Assembly: GCA_945910005.1 (NCBI GenBank)
Contig: OX246746.1
Location: forward strand, 26,931,075-26,995,074
Reading direction: 5' to 3'
DNA from: Isoperla grammatica
Taxonomy: Eukaryota > Arthropoda > Insecta > Plecoptera > Perlodidae
DNA length: 64,000 nucleotides
The translations under genes were made by a program, and so were the position numbers. Shown piece after piece: positions 1 to 11,568 of the stretch (position 1 is the stretch's first letter; every line of letters begins with the position of its first letter). The notes under the pieces are model-generated. The model was not told where the DNA came from, made no database searches, and worked only from the letters and a program-made list of their open reading frames with translations.

Positions 1-150
1 TCGCCGGTTCGATACCCGTCACCGGCAATGCTGACTGAAGGTTTTCCGAGGTTTTCCTCAGTCACAAGGCAAATGCTGGGTCCAAGTCACACTATAACAG
101 CTTTCGGACAATCCTCCCAAACTACTCCAAATACCACAATACGTACTGGG
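1..150 (+). mobile_element. tRNA-derived SINE, family A, cut by window edge
   Basis: The window opens inside a SINE. A perfect Pol III B box (GGTTCGATACC) lies at 6-16. It is followed by a body (CACCGGCAATGCTGACTGAA, then a GGTTTTCC-rich stretch, then CAGTCACAAGGC) that recurs in the opposite strand at 325-482, 19323-19430 and 21384-21475, and in diverged form at 17560-17760. The A-box half lies outside the window. The 3' end is not sharply defined. Retroposition by a LINE partner is inferred from the family type. Confidence 0.6.
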
Positions 151-324
151 CTGGTTTCCTACTGAAAAATATATATATTATTAAGATAATCATTTTACCA
201 TACATTTAGAATTTTAATTCCTTTGTAATTAAAAAAAGAAAAAAAGAAAAGATGAAAGACCCAGCCCAGGTACAACCAGCTATTCTTCAGATAATGAACT
301 AGCCATAGAGTTCGAGTATGGCTT

Positions 325-482
325 AGAGGTTATATCTAAAAGATGTAGGACTCGGCATTCACGTTTCGCTGAAGAAAATTTAGAAGAAGTTTCCAGTCAG
401 AACTACCGGCAGCCGGTATCGAACCAGCCACCACACGCGCGTCTTACCGCTGATCCAGCTAGCTTTATCAGTTGTATTATCC
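325..482 (-). mobile_element. tRNA-derived SINE, family A, with A and B boxes
   Basis: Read on the minus strand, this copy has an A box (TGGATCAGCGG, 448-458) and a perfect B box (GGTTCGATACC, 415-425) at tRNA-like spacing. The family A body follows (CCGGTAGTTCTGACTGGAAA and onward to GAATGCCGAG near 350). It is the best-preserved head of the family here. It is a dispersed repeat and not a tRNA gene: I see no convincing closed acceptor stem. Confidence 0.6.
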
Positions 483-1222
483 TCTCCAGGGCAATTTCCC
501 TGAATTACCCCGGTAAAGAAGAGTAAGTTACTCTAATACAATCAACTCTAGTCTGTAAATTTCGAGCAAGATTTATACAAACACATCTGAGTGTCTAGGT
601 GAGGTGAGATTATGCGTCGTACCAAATAAACAACCCGCCACGCACACTCGAGATGTACGAATAACATTCACTTCTGTTTGTTCTCCCTAGGAGAGATCGT
701 GACTTCTAGTCTATTTGATACCACAGTTCAGCATTAATGTTAATTAGAAGTGAGTTTTATGGCTGGTTACACACACACACAGCCCAGATAACAGATCTTG
801 TGAAAGATGCATTGGATTTACAGGATTCGTGTATATCCACAAACAGACACAATGTTGTTCTTAGGTGGATACGGCGGTTCTCTAATAATTAAACAAAAAC
901 ATGAACAGCATTTCAAATTAAAATAGAAATATATAAGCGGATAAAGTAACAATCATACAAAGTAGTGAAAAAGATAAATAGTAATCATGATGTGATAATA
1001 ATAACACTTATTTGAAATTTGAAATGAAATGGTTTGTGGTACATATACAAATATTTACAAGGTATTACACCTCCCTCACTCCCCCAGTGCCTTTTTGTAT
1101 CTAGATCAAAACGCTATATTCCCTCTCAAAATTAGAAATCTTTTCTTGAACATCCAACTTCCAAATCTGAAAAACCTAAAACAGCAGGTCAAATTATGGG
1201 TTAGCTGGATCGCCACAAATGT
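483..1222. other. No gene seen
   Basis: AT-rich, apparently unique sequence. A short (CA)n run is present near 769-780. No supported gene, RNA or transposon end was found. Confidence 0.5.
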
Positions 1223-1243
1223 CCCCCCCCCCCCCCCCCCCCC
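1223..1243 (+). repeat. Poly-C tract of 21
   Basis: Uninterrupted run of 21 C. It is the first of several long G/C homopolymers in the window. The length is prone to assembly error. Confidence 0.9.
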
Positions 1244-2279
1244 TTCAACTTTCAAATTTCGTGTGTGTGAAATTGTATGAAATCAGAGTAAACACGACCC
1301 AGTATGTGAAATATGTTACAGTTTATTTTTTGTCTAAGCGGCGAATTGCATGACACAGTATAAGCAGGACAAGATAATATGACTTGATGATGAGATGATA
1401 AGACACAGACATGGTGATTGGTTGAAATTACTTTCATTGAGGCATTGCATGGACAAGGAAAGCGTCATTATCCGTGAAGATACAGCGTATGGACATTAAA
1501 AAATATCATGCACTTGCCATATAGGTCAACTGAACAAAAACTAATAAGCAGTTAAAAACAAGTACTAAACAGTATAAGCTGAAAATTGTGAACCGTCTCA
1601 AATGAAAACACGCTGGTACCAGATGTATAGCCATAGTTGCTAATAGTTCGACCATCGACAGTTGGATCCTGATAATGACAATGATAATGACATGACATTG
1701 ATAATTTTCAAATTACAATTTTACCTTTAAAAATATAAATATTTCAGAATTAGAAGGAATGCCCAAATAGTATTACCACCAGGTTAATATGTAGATTATT
1801 CACACATGTTACATAATAAGAATTGTTACTAAACATTTTCGCTTTATTGCCAAAGATTTAGATACCCGTTATGTTGTTACAGTTTTTATTATTACTTTGG
1901 ATGGGTTTTTCCACTGTGATGATAGCATTGTGATAGTTTGTATTTTTGGCTTTTATGTTCCACCCATAAAACTGAAAATGAGTTTGAAGATCTCTAGAAC
2001 TTTCTGCTAACATAAAAAAAAACTTTCTGCTCGTAGAAGATTGCATTTTATTGATCTAGAATAAGTTTATTTTATACTGACACCAGACTATGTACAGTAT
2101 ACTCTACAAGATGTGTAAAAACCTTTGTATGTATATAGGCCTACCTTTATACTCACAAGTCACAACACGGTTTTAGTGTGCATTAAATGTTTTTTAACAA
2201 CACAATATTAATGAGTACCGTGTAACGTAGACAACTATAATGCCGATAGAGGTGGCTCAGCAGTAAGACTAATAGTCGA
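1244..2279. other. No gene seen
   Basis: AT-rich sequence with only short chance open frames. No repeat family recognised. Confidence 0.5.
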
Positions 2280-2424
2280 TTTACAGCTACGCGTTGCGAG
2301 CGAAGCGAAGGCGCGAGCTCCAATCAGTGGCCGAGTTTGCGTGAAACTATTAACTTCTTTGCGTGAAACTCGGCCGCTGATTGGAGCTCGCGCCCTCGCT
2401 TCGCTCGCAACGCGTAGCTGTAAA
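2280..2424. mobile_element. GC-rich foldback element
   Basis: Two 59-base arms (2280-2338 and 2366-2424) are reverse complements with only about two mismatches. They are separated by a 27-base loop that repeats TTTGCGTGAAACT. The arms are strikingly CpG-rich (GCGTTGCGAGCGAAGCGAAG) inside AT-rich flanks. This fits a small foldback or MITE-type element. No target duplication could be assigned, so the superfamily is unknown. Confidence 0.75.
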
Positions 2425-3692
2425 CGTAGCATAAGACACGAGTTTCGGGCCAAATAACCACCTTTCTCCTGCAGCTGCGCTTACCCCACTAAACAACACA
2501 AAGATAGGATGAGAGCAAAAATAAAATTTATTTACGTTTGAGCACAATGCGCACATACAGAGAGACTAAAGTGACGAATGCGGTTAAAAATTAAAATATG
2601 TTTTTTATGAACGTAGGTAAATGCGTATTCAATTGTTAGTACTTTTATGACGCCCAAAACCTTCCTACAAACCCGTTCCATCGCTTTGAATGAGTAATGC
2701 CATTTTGTTCAACGGTTGATGAACGGAGAATTTGAATTTTAGGTTTTACATATTAAGTCTGCCGCATTTGAAAGTGTTTAATATTTTAGTGTTTTCAGCA
2801 GTGGCAGCCCTAGAGTTAATCCCAGGTGGTAGTGGCATTTCCAGATGGTTGGGTACTTACAATGTAAGTGCTGATGCCGTCTGAGAAATTCTCTTCACAA
2901 GTTCCCAGTAAATGACGATTAATATTCCTTCAGAAACATTGTGTGTTGTGAGTAATAAAACCATTATACAGTTAACAGGGGACTAACAAGTGTCAATTGC
3001 TTATGTGTCCATATGTGTGAATACATGGTTTAAGAATTGTGGACCCTTGGGAGGGCGGGGGGCAATTGCTCTATCGCCCCCCTCTCCTTGTATAAGTATA
3101 ATTCCTCTGTTTGGAATTTTTCTAAAGATGCCGTCTATATCACTATTAATTAATTGTTTATATGCCACGATTGGGCTGATATATATATGACATGCCAGTC
3201 ACTTATTATTGGTGTTATTCTTTGTTTTACCTAATAAATGAATACATGTATGATCTATGGTCTGCAATCTGTTATTTATAACAAGAAATTGTATTAATTA
3301 CTTAACTTGCATTATTTTCTCTTTTTTGAATGCAAATCATACATATATTCTCTTGTTATTAGTCATCATTAAAATGAATTGTGTGTCCACATCATAGCCA
3401 AACATCTCTGCGCACACCGACACCCAGACCTAAACCCTTGTTCCACGAGAAACATATTTTTGAAATTCTTTTTAACAATAAAAACAAGTGTAATGGGCAC
3501 ACGAAGACAACTCAACTTAATTAACTGACTTTCATACTTTAACATGGGAGGCTTCTTGTTACTTTATTTATTTAATATCTGTCAAATTTAGTAGTCAGAA
3601 TGATAAACTGTGGGGCAATAGTCATAAATCACACACACATCATGCAACGTACAAAATGGCAAAAGAAAGAAAAGGAATGAACAAAAACAAAA
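2425..3692. other. No gene seen
   Basis: AT-rich, mostly unique. A CpG-containing stretch just after the foldback decays into ordinary sequence. Short open frames here carry no recognisable domain. Confidence 0.5.
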
Positions 3693-3717
3693 AGAGAGAG
3701 AGAGAGAGAGAGAGAGA
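3693..3717 (+). repeat. (AG)n microsatellite
   Basis: About 12 AG dinucleotides following an A-rich purine stretch. Confidence 0.9.
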
Positions 3718-4517
3718 CCATTCTGACGTTCGTCAGTTGGTATAAAATGGACTAGAGAGCTTAAGGGTGTTTAACATGGTTTTACTGCAGGACTGAAATC
3801 ATGTGGAATTATATATTTCCGTATGTTTTATAAAACCATGATTCAAACAAAATTAGGTCACTTGAAAATAAAATTTAAATCCTATCCTCTCTGTGTAATT
3901 AATTAAAAATTATGCGAAATGAAGCAAGCGTGTATAATTGTAAATGCATATGTTTGAGGACATTTATCCCTTCTTTATTTTCACATGTATGGAAGTATAA
4001 TTACACAGAGAACTTGATACCCTATGACAGCAAAATAGTTTATAAACATAATGTAAATCCTCTGTATGTATCACATATGAAGCTAGTATTTTCAGATGAT
4101 AATGATTCATGTTGCTTTACGTCTCTTTATTGCAAATGGGATGGGAGCGGGCGAGGGGATGAAAGATGAAGGTGAAATACCATTTTGTCGTATGCATTAT
4201 TCCAACCCTCATGCTATTTGATATGTTACCTAACTTGTCTAAAATACATTAAGCACGCTCATTGAAGCTGAAGCCATACAAGAATGTACAAGAAAATGTT
4301 TATATTTACGATTAGCTCGGCAGAGTAAATAACAATATTTTCTTACAATATTTATTCCAAGAACGAAAATTATTAATAAAATCAAAATGTAGGAAAGTTC
4401 ACGTTGAACAAAAATTAGCTACGAGAGAAAATGCGTTTATAAGTTGTATGATTTCCTTTAGTAGCTAACTTTATTATGTACTGTACGATATATTGTAATT
4501 GCGATCCATCCGTCGGG
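3718..4517. other. No gene seen
   Basis: AT-rich sequence. The open frame at 3912-4169 (85 codons) has no recognisable motif and I do not call it. Confidence 0.5.
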
Positions 4518-4688
4518 ATCTAACTAAAGTCGGGCCAGGTTTGAGAAGCACAGTGAATGAATGGATCCGATCGATTGTCCTCAGACAAAAAAGTTTCACC
4601 CTTCGTTTGAGAGGTATCTGAACAACAGGTTCGGACGGGAACAATAGATCCCAACCCCATTTCTCAAGACTGGCCCACTTTTAGAAGG
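4518..4688. repeat. Imperfect inverted repeat, decayed foldback
   Basis: The left part (TCTAACTAAAGTCGGGCCAG near 4519) pairs imperfectly with the right part ending near 4688. TCTTGAGAAATGGGG, TGGGATCT and TCCCGTCCG are seen when the right side is reversed. It looks like an older foldback with several mismatches and indels. No target duplication was found. Confidence 0.45.
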
Positions 4689-4843
4689 TTTTTTTGTTAC
4701 GGAAAATATACCCTTAAAGACTCGGATCTCGACACGAAAGAAAGTTTTCTGTCTGTAAAGGTGGCAACATTTGTAATCGAGATAAGCTTCCGACAGGAGT
4801 GGATGCGTTTGGGATGTCCAACGTCGTTAGGAGCCTCGGTCGA

Positions 4844-4934
4844 TATATAAATACCGTGGCCCTCGCAGTATAGCACGTCTATTAAAACACTGTCATCGAC
4901 AAACCCGTAGTTGTGTCGAACACAACAAAATGGT
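4844..4934 (+). promoter_or_regulatory. Candidate TATA promoter and minimal first exon
   Basis: A canonical TATA box (TATATAAATA, 4844-4853) lies about 30 bases upstream of pyrimidine-CA positions near 4874-4875, where a start site would be expected. About 55 bases further on, the first ATG (4930-4932) sits in a strong insect context (ACAACAAAATGG). It is followed at once by GTAATT, so the exon could end right after the start codon with a splice donor. Read without splicing, the frame stops after seven codons. First exons holding only a few coding bases are common in insect genes. Nothing downstream in the window confirms a gene. Confidence 0.3.
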
Positions 4935-5564
4935 AATTAGATGGAATTATTGAGCCTAGGTAGAACAGGAAATGGTTACACCCAAATGAGGTAGACACAG
5001 AGTGACGGGAAGAAGAGATACCCAATAAAAGTACAGACTGCGCCTAGGCCTAGGCTGCGCTCATGTCTTTACAAGACCCACTTCACCCTAGTTGACGGAC
5101 GAGACCTCCCAGAGTTTAGTCATTATCCTTTGACGGGGCTGTCAAAACTTAATCGCTTGCTTGAGTTAGGTCTACACTACACCCTCAACAATGTAGAGGC
5201 TATTGAGGTTGGTGTTGTTTCACGTCTTACTATGTAGTATTTATTAGCTTCTTAGAACTATGTTATACATTCTAGTTTAAAATGTGTAGAACATTTCAGT
5301 TGTGCGGGTAGTACCGGCCATAAAGATGCAATTAAAACTTAAAACAGTACTTCAAACATCAAATGTCTGTCCACGACTTACACAGTCTGTTTAAACCATA
5401 GGTAGTCAATTTATGTAGTTGACATAGGTTTTTGGAAAGTTGATATAAATTCCCTTACTGAATAATTAATATTTCCAATATAAAATAATATTAGTTTGTC
5501 TTTTATTTTTTATTGTTACAGTACAATGTACATAATTGTATATGATAATATCTGATGCCGCGAG

Positions 5565-5566
<2 letters not shown>
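4935..5566. other. No gene seen; 14-bp palindrome at 5042
   Basis: If the promoter at 4844 is real, this would be first-intron sequence. The only structure noted is the perfect palindrome GCCTAGGCCTAGGC (5042-5055). Confidence 0.4.

Positions 5567-5614
<48 letters not shown>
5567..5614 (+). repeat. (CT)n microsatellite
   Basis: About 24 uninterrupted CT dinucleotides. Confidence 0.95.
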
Positions 5615-5617
<3 letters not shown>

Positions 5618-6026
5618 CAACAGATACGACACTACTCACTAGTTCCGCGTATTATTTTTATTCCTAGTATTTAAAGTGTTCAGTAATGTTATCGATTACA
5701 ACATGATTAGTTATAATGAGATAAAATAGATTTGTTGAGGCGTGTATACTCAATTGTGTTTATTTTACTCAAGAATGCACTGAAAGATGGACATGGGATG
5801 CACAGCAGATTGAAGGAAGAACGAGCATTATCTATTTGTTGCAGATTCTAGACGTGTCGAGTTGCATTCCCGATCAACGCATTGAAAATAAAACGAATAC
5901 TATTATTGTTATTTGATTAAGGAGTTCCTACTCTCACATAGTCTCCATCACACCAAATTGAATAGCGTCTCACAACAATACACCACCCACATCAACAACA
6001 ACATAACACGCGATACTCTAATTCGT

Positions 6027-6060
6027 GGGGGGGGGGGGGGGGGGGGGGGGGTTGGGGGGG
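6027..6060 (+). repeat. Poly-G tract
   Basis: 25 consecutive G, then TT, then 7 more G. Strong G-quadruplex potential and a likely site of length error. The surrounding 5615-6215 holds no other feature I can support. Confidence 0.9.
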
Positions 6061-6219
6061 TAAGTGGGTTCGCTTACAGACAGCAAGCGGCTTCTCTTAC
6101 GGTTTCCTACACCGTTAGACGAGTGAAACTGCGGAAAGCTATATTGTATTTACCATCTCTCCATATAATATTCTATTCGTCTGTTTCCAATGGATTCCAA
6201 ACTACTAATTCTCTCTTAA

Positions 6220-6950
6220 AGGGGTTCTCACCCGCTACCCCAAACAAATATGTTTAACTAAGGCTGATTAGCTATGAAATTAGCGACTAAATGAAAAGAA
6301 ATCGGGTTCACCATAACCCGGGAAAAAAATATCAAAGTTAGTGATTTTCGAGCTAGGTCCCATCGGCGAAAATCTCCCATAAGAAATAGCATTGGGACGA
6401 CCTGTATGCCTTGGGACCTTGGAGGATTCTGCTCCAAAAAAAAAATGATGTCATACTTTTCGCTGCGTCTTTCTTTTCTGCGTGTTTCGTATATTTTGGT
6501 TTTGTAATCGGAGCTTCCGTTCAGGTACAAAATAAAGATGTGTAATCGGGTGCTCCATTTCGTTTTGAGCGTTGTTGTGCGTTGCTGTGCACGTCGAGTC
6601 GGCGGGTGTCGACTGTCGAGTTGGTGTCAAGTAAGCCAAGCGAGAGAGAGAGAGAGAGAGTGAGAGTAGTATTGGGAGGGGAAATAGTCAACGCATGCAC
6701 AATGAACGCGGTCTGCATGCGGTGTCGAATGGAGTACACCAAGGCCGTCTATTTTTTTAGATATATCGCTTCGAGTACACTCGCACCAAAAGCCGGCTGA
6801 CACCAACAGTCGCCGCGGCAGTTAACCAGAAATTTCATTAATTTATAACAATTCACAGGTTTCAACTTACGATGTTTAATGGTTCATTATCGATTGGTGT
6901 GGTGCAGTAGATCATATGGTAAAAAATAAATCTAGCGGGTGAGAACCCCT
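6220..6950 (+). mobile_element. 731-bp TTAA-flanked non-autonomous DNA transposon, copy 1
   Basis: The element has perfect 18-bp terminal inverted repeats, AGGGGTTCTCACCCGCTA at 6220-6237 and its reverse complement at 6933-6950. It is flanked by TTAA on both sides (6216-6219 and 6951-6954). A second copy of nearly the same length lies inverted at 35289-36020. TTAA duplication is the signature of piggyBac-type elements, but other TTAA-specific MITEs exist, so that assignment is inferred. It has no transposase frame. The short open frames inside are not preserved between the copies: the middle differs by frameshift around an internal GA run (about 6641-6660). Confidence 0.9.
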
Positions 6951-6954
6951 TTAA

Positions 6955-8809
6955 ATAACTCACTTGGAAACAAGCAACTCTTTTTCGTAAAGTTGTGGCT
7001 TCGATTCTCACCACTGGCATTCGAGACGGATAGTTTCGGTAAGTTTGCCTTCTAGGATTTAGTGAGTTCCTTAAAACCACACTTGGACATTCCTTCCCAA
7101 ATGTCAACTCTAGGAAGACTCCAACGGGAAGAACACAGTAAACGGTCGAGATACCCCATGGTACTTCACATAAGTGCTCTCGTTTTATGTGCTTGTATTC
7201 ATTTAAGAAATATTTGCATTTCCATTTTTGAGGTAGGTTTTATGCCGGACCGCGATTATAATTTCCTTCATTATAAGAGGTATACGGTGAAGAAATTATG
7301 ATTAAAAACTGCTTTTGAAACTAAAAACTAATTTTAGGCCTATAAACTAAAAACAAGTTAAAGAAGTATACACAATCTGTTTTACACGTACTAAACTGTT
7401 TAAAACCATCCAGAAATGAAATATGTCCATATAGAAATTAATTTAAAGAATTTTAAAACAATCATTTTGGAGGATATCTTTAAAAGTTTTCTATCGCACT
7501 GAGAATAGTCCTCCCTGAAATTAACTCAGATCTTTAATTAGCCCCAGATTGACTCTTGGTCTCCAGCTCTAGAATCATGGTTGATCGTTACACTAAAGAG
7601 GCAATTTCACTCCTCCTGCAGCTGACGACAATCGTCATGGGCGAGTGTATGAAAGCCCAGTTGGAAGAAGGGCCCCCACATTCATCACAATTACGAAGAT
7701 GTTTTTTTTAATGTAGAATGAGATTTAGCGCGAAATTATGTCGAGCACGCATATGCGCAGCGTGGCGTTCTCAGCTTTGCCACGGCTAAAGTTTTAACGA
7801 GAAACTTCATACACCTCTGTCAGCAGTCATGGTGACTTGGAGATTTCAAAACATTTCGACCACAACAATGTATGGAAGCTATTAGATTTAACAATGGATG
7901 GGAATGCATAGTTGGTGTTCTTAAACTTCACGGATTGTGTATAGGTGATTCGCGTGTAAACTGCAACACCACGTTATGATGATCACTAGTTTTGACGTAG
8001 ACTTTGACTGCCTCTTTGGTCTTGTTGGATTATTCCTGCTGCCAATGTAGAAGATCCAGGGTTCAATTTCCGGTTTATGCTAGAGTTTAATACTATAGAA
8101 CTTGACTTTATGATACGGGTGTACATGTAAACAATGACTTTTGAACCGTCATAGCAACGAAGCACATAAAAAATTGCAATTACTCCACCGAAACTCGGTC
8201 CTTGGAAATGAGTGGGTGGACAAAAAAAACCTTACTTGTTTTATTTATTTATTTAAATCCTAACTGATACTTCTAAAAAAAGGATCGAAAATGCTATGTG
8301 TTCGCTATGTCTTGCAGCAACATAAACTCTCAAGTCTTTTCCACTCTGTTGTGTACAAATGGCACACGGGGATATACGTGTCAAAAGTCTAATATTACTT
8401 CATGGTAAGCATGTTTTCTTGTATTGACAGCTCAAATGTAAATACACTTTGGCCGCCATAGCCGTATAGGGCTATCACGCAAAACTGTGGCTCCCTTTAT
8501 GTTTTTAGTTGTTTAACGCAGTCAAGCCTCAGAGAACGCCCCTAATGCAAACTTCCTTCGAACTATCAGCAGAATACTGAAAGTCGTCTAAGCAGGAACT
8601 GTTGTGTAAGATCTTTGCTAAAGAGCTTAGACCGTAGACCGTAGACGTGCTTAGTGGTTATCTTTGTCTGGAACCTCTTTGTCGTGTTTTGTTATTTACA
8701 GGCTCGGAAAATTGTCAATGTAATTTCCTCCCGTACGTATCAACCCTTTCTTCCCATTTTGCTCCTTTTTCTTGTGAAAATAAATAAAATAAACTTGTTT
8801 CCTGTCAAG
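6955..8809. other. No gene seen
   Basis: AT-rich sequence. A weak B-box-like GGTTCAATTTC near 8068 might mark a decayed tRNA-derived SINE, but I could not define one. GACCGTA is tandemly repeated near 8630-8645. Confidence 0.45.
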
Positions 8810-8894
8810 ATGAGTTTCAAGTTGCGATTGCTCCGCGCACCGGCGACTCGGCGCTCTTCGGCAATCTCCGCCCCTGCTCGGCGCAGAGGGAAGG
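8810..8894 (+). other. Possible coding first exon in a GC island
   Basis: An ATG at 8810 (context TCAAGATGA) opens a 28-codon GC-rich frame that ends at a plausible splice donor (AAGG|GTAACT, GT at 8895). The predicted peptide begins MSFKLRLLRAPATRRSS. It is rich in Arg, Ser and Ala with no acidic residue, which resembles a mitochondrial targeting presequence. The GC content is clearly above the flanks. No downstream exon, TATA box or initiator was found, so this may be chance or a decayed repeat. Confidence 0.2.
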
Positions 8895-10805
8895 GTAACT
8901 TCATCTTTTCTGATAGGAATCTCTATTTTTCTATTGTTCGCGGCTTACAACAAAGGACTTCGTAAAACCACTGAAGAAACTCATATCTGCTTTTTTCATA
9001 AAAGAGAGCAGAGCTTAGCTTATATGCTTTTGTTTTGAGACGCTTTTTATTAAATACATATAAACGTCTTGTACTTGGCAGCAACAGTAAAACGGATCCT
9101 TTTGAGGTGAATGGCTTCAAGAAGCTGATAGGAAAGTATTCAGGAAAATTGTGCGATTTAGAAGGCAATCCCTTGAACATGATAGTACAGCTACAGTGAA
9201 AATATTTGTTCTCGATTATGAAAACCTGGATAATCCTATCAATGTTTAACACAGAGGTTTAATGAGTTTATCCATATACTTTTTAACTTTTTGCTTTTTT
9301 ATTTAGTAAATTTACTTTATAGCGTCCTGTGATTGGTCTGTTTGCTTGAAATTCAAGCTAAAATAGTCAGAAACCAAAACGAACAAGTTTAAGTAAAATT
9401 TGAACTCAATAAATGTAATCCAACTTTTTCATCAAATGTTTCCGTTTAGACGGTTGAACTGATCGAATTTAAGATTGAATTCAACTATGATGAACGGAAA
9501 ATTTGACCGTGCAGACCCGGCTGAAAGAATATCCTATCTCTGTAGCTCTTGTGAGATGAATCACTTAGGAATCGAAGCAGAGATAAAATGAACATTTCGA
9601 GTGCGGTGCCAGTATCTATTTTCGTGTCGGGGAGTGTAAGCCTGCGACAGCCTTTGATTCCCTGATTAACTTCGTTCTGGCTACAATTCTAACAGTTCCC
9701 TTGACTTTCGGCTCAGCATAGCTCACAACTCACAACTGCGATGGATGAAATAAATGTGAATTTACACGATCTAGTAGGATAAAGTCTATTTCATGTTAGA
9801 TGTATTGTGATCCACGCGGGCGAAAGGGTAGTCTCTAGTCTCACTATAAAACCGCGCGAAATTAACGTGAATTGAACTTTTGAAATTTTAGCAGTATTTT
9901 TTTTATTGAAAAATAAAACATTTACATAATATATCTCATTCTTATCGAATCTGCCTTTGTTCTTGCAGCATAGTAATGATTACTTCGACACAACCAAGTG
10001 CTCCCCAATCGGCCAACATTATGTATTCCTCTGTATAATTCAGTCCCTTGAGAAAAGTTGTTCTGTAGCTGCATTTCAAACAGCTTTTGACGCCGATCGG
10101 AGCTCAAATTAGTTCTCAGTTTTTAATTACTCACTGATGAAATTGAAAAATAGATTGCTTATTTTTACTTGCACCAATTAATTGTGTAAGCAAACTTGGA
10201 CTAGATGTATTTAAATGTATACTTGGCATAAAACACAGTATTTTATCGAGTTTGATTGCATTATAGGGCCTATACAACAAATTAATATCAATAAATATTT
10301 TTATTTATTTTATTACCATTACATATTTTCATAAATTAAATACCCACAGGCATACACACACACGTACTCACGCATACTAACTCATACATAGCCATATCAC
10401 GTCTAACTTAATTAAAATATATTTGTATGACATTGTTACTGTATATAATTTTATAATGTTACCCATGTTATATTATTATGAGTTGGTGGTGACCCCTTGT
10501 GGTGACCCTTGTGATGACCTCTTGTGCTCTGCTGTCTACTGTCTACCACCAGCAATACTCGTGTTCACTTTTCTAATTAAATAATGCAAATAAATTATTA
10601 ACGATTTAATTATAATTATTAATTGATTAACTATCGAAAGTGGGGTGACGAGAAGGGAGGGTAAACTCGGTATTCGAGAAGGCCGTAACCACGCCCCTTA
10701 TCAATAGAATAATATTATTTAAAATAATAATAAATGATGTCACAATTAAATAATAAACGATAAATAATAATAAATAAAAATAAATAGAAAATAAATGAAG
10801 AGTAC
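8895..10805. other. No gene seen; weak MITE fragment near 9819
   Basis: AT-rich. At 9819-9850 GGGCGAAAGGGTAGTCTCTA resembles the terminal repeat of the elements at 15203 and 28284, possibly an isolated end. The rest is unremarkable. Confidence 0.4.
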
Positions 10806-10889
10806 ATGAATGAATGAATGAATGAATGAATGAATGAATGAATGAATGAATGAATGAATGAATGAATGAATGAATGAATGAATGAATGA
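10806..10889 (+). repeat. (TGAA)n microsatellite
   Basis: 21 uninterrupted copies of the tetranucleotide. The open frames of repeated Ser-Phe-Ile-His across it are artefacts of the repeat. Confidence 0.95.
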
Positions 10890-11353
10890 CTAGACACGAA
10901 AAACAACGAGATATATTCTGGAGCAACAGGTTTCAATAATGATTCACTGTGGCTGGATCTGATTGATCACCAATATTTATGCACACTAAGTATCTCATTA
11001 ACCTAAGTAGGCGTGCGTGTTGCATTACTTTAGTATACTCGTTATTATCCCAAGTCCATTCTAGCATATCGCTATAGATGAAATGTTTCGCAAATGGCCT
11101 GTGCTAAAATTACAGTCTTTAAAACGCGCGAAGTCGAAACTTGTTAAGTATCGAAATTACACACTTGTAAAGCATAGACACACAGCACAACACAAGCCCT
11201 ATACTTAATTTCATGTCGCACACACTAGACTAGAAAACATTGATTGGTAAAAAGCTTGCAGAGTTGTTGTGATGTGTTTTGTGATAGTCAAAAACAGCAA
11301 TCTAACTTTCAAAGTTTGTTGAGCCTTCTCTAGTGTCGTACCATAGGACAGGC

Positions 11354-11386
11354 GGGGGGGGGGGGGGGGGAGGGGTAGGGGGGACC
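11354..11386 (+). repeat. G-rich tract
   Basis: 17 G, then A, GGGG, TA, GGGGGG. Quadruplex-capable. The 10890-11353 stretch before it holds no supported feature. Confidence 0.85.
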
Positions 11387-11439
11387 GAACGTTCCATTTT
11401 CTATCCCTTCGGTGAATACGTGGAAGTTATTTGAATTTT

Positions 11440-11568
11440 GTGGAGGTGTTATATTTATCATATTGAATTAATTTGTTAAAGAAAATCAATTTGGGGCTTT
11501 GGGGGCTAGTATCCATGCTGTAAGATGTATTTGTTAAATATCAATAAAAAAACCTTCTTCTTCTTCTT
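11440..11568 (+). mobile_element. Possible LINE 3' tail
   Basis: A 3'-UTR-like stretch ends in ATATCAATAAAAAAACC, followed by a (CTT)n run. It resembles the end of a 5'-truncated non-LTR retrotransposon. No coding remnant is visible and no target duplication was found. Confidence 0.25.

Noticed and set aside
6582..6800. 72-residue frame also present in the other copy (35439-35657)
   Set aside because: The middle parts are in different frames because of indels at the GA run, so the protein is not conserved. It is a chance frame in a MITE.
8010..8090. tRNA-like stretch with GGTTCAATTTC
   Set aside because: B box has two changes and no convincing head or body. Not enough to call a SINE.
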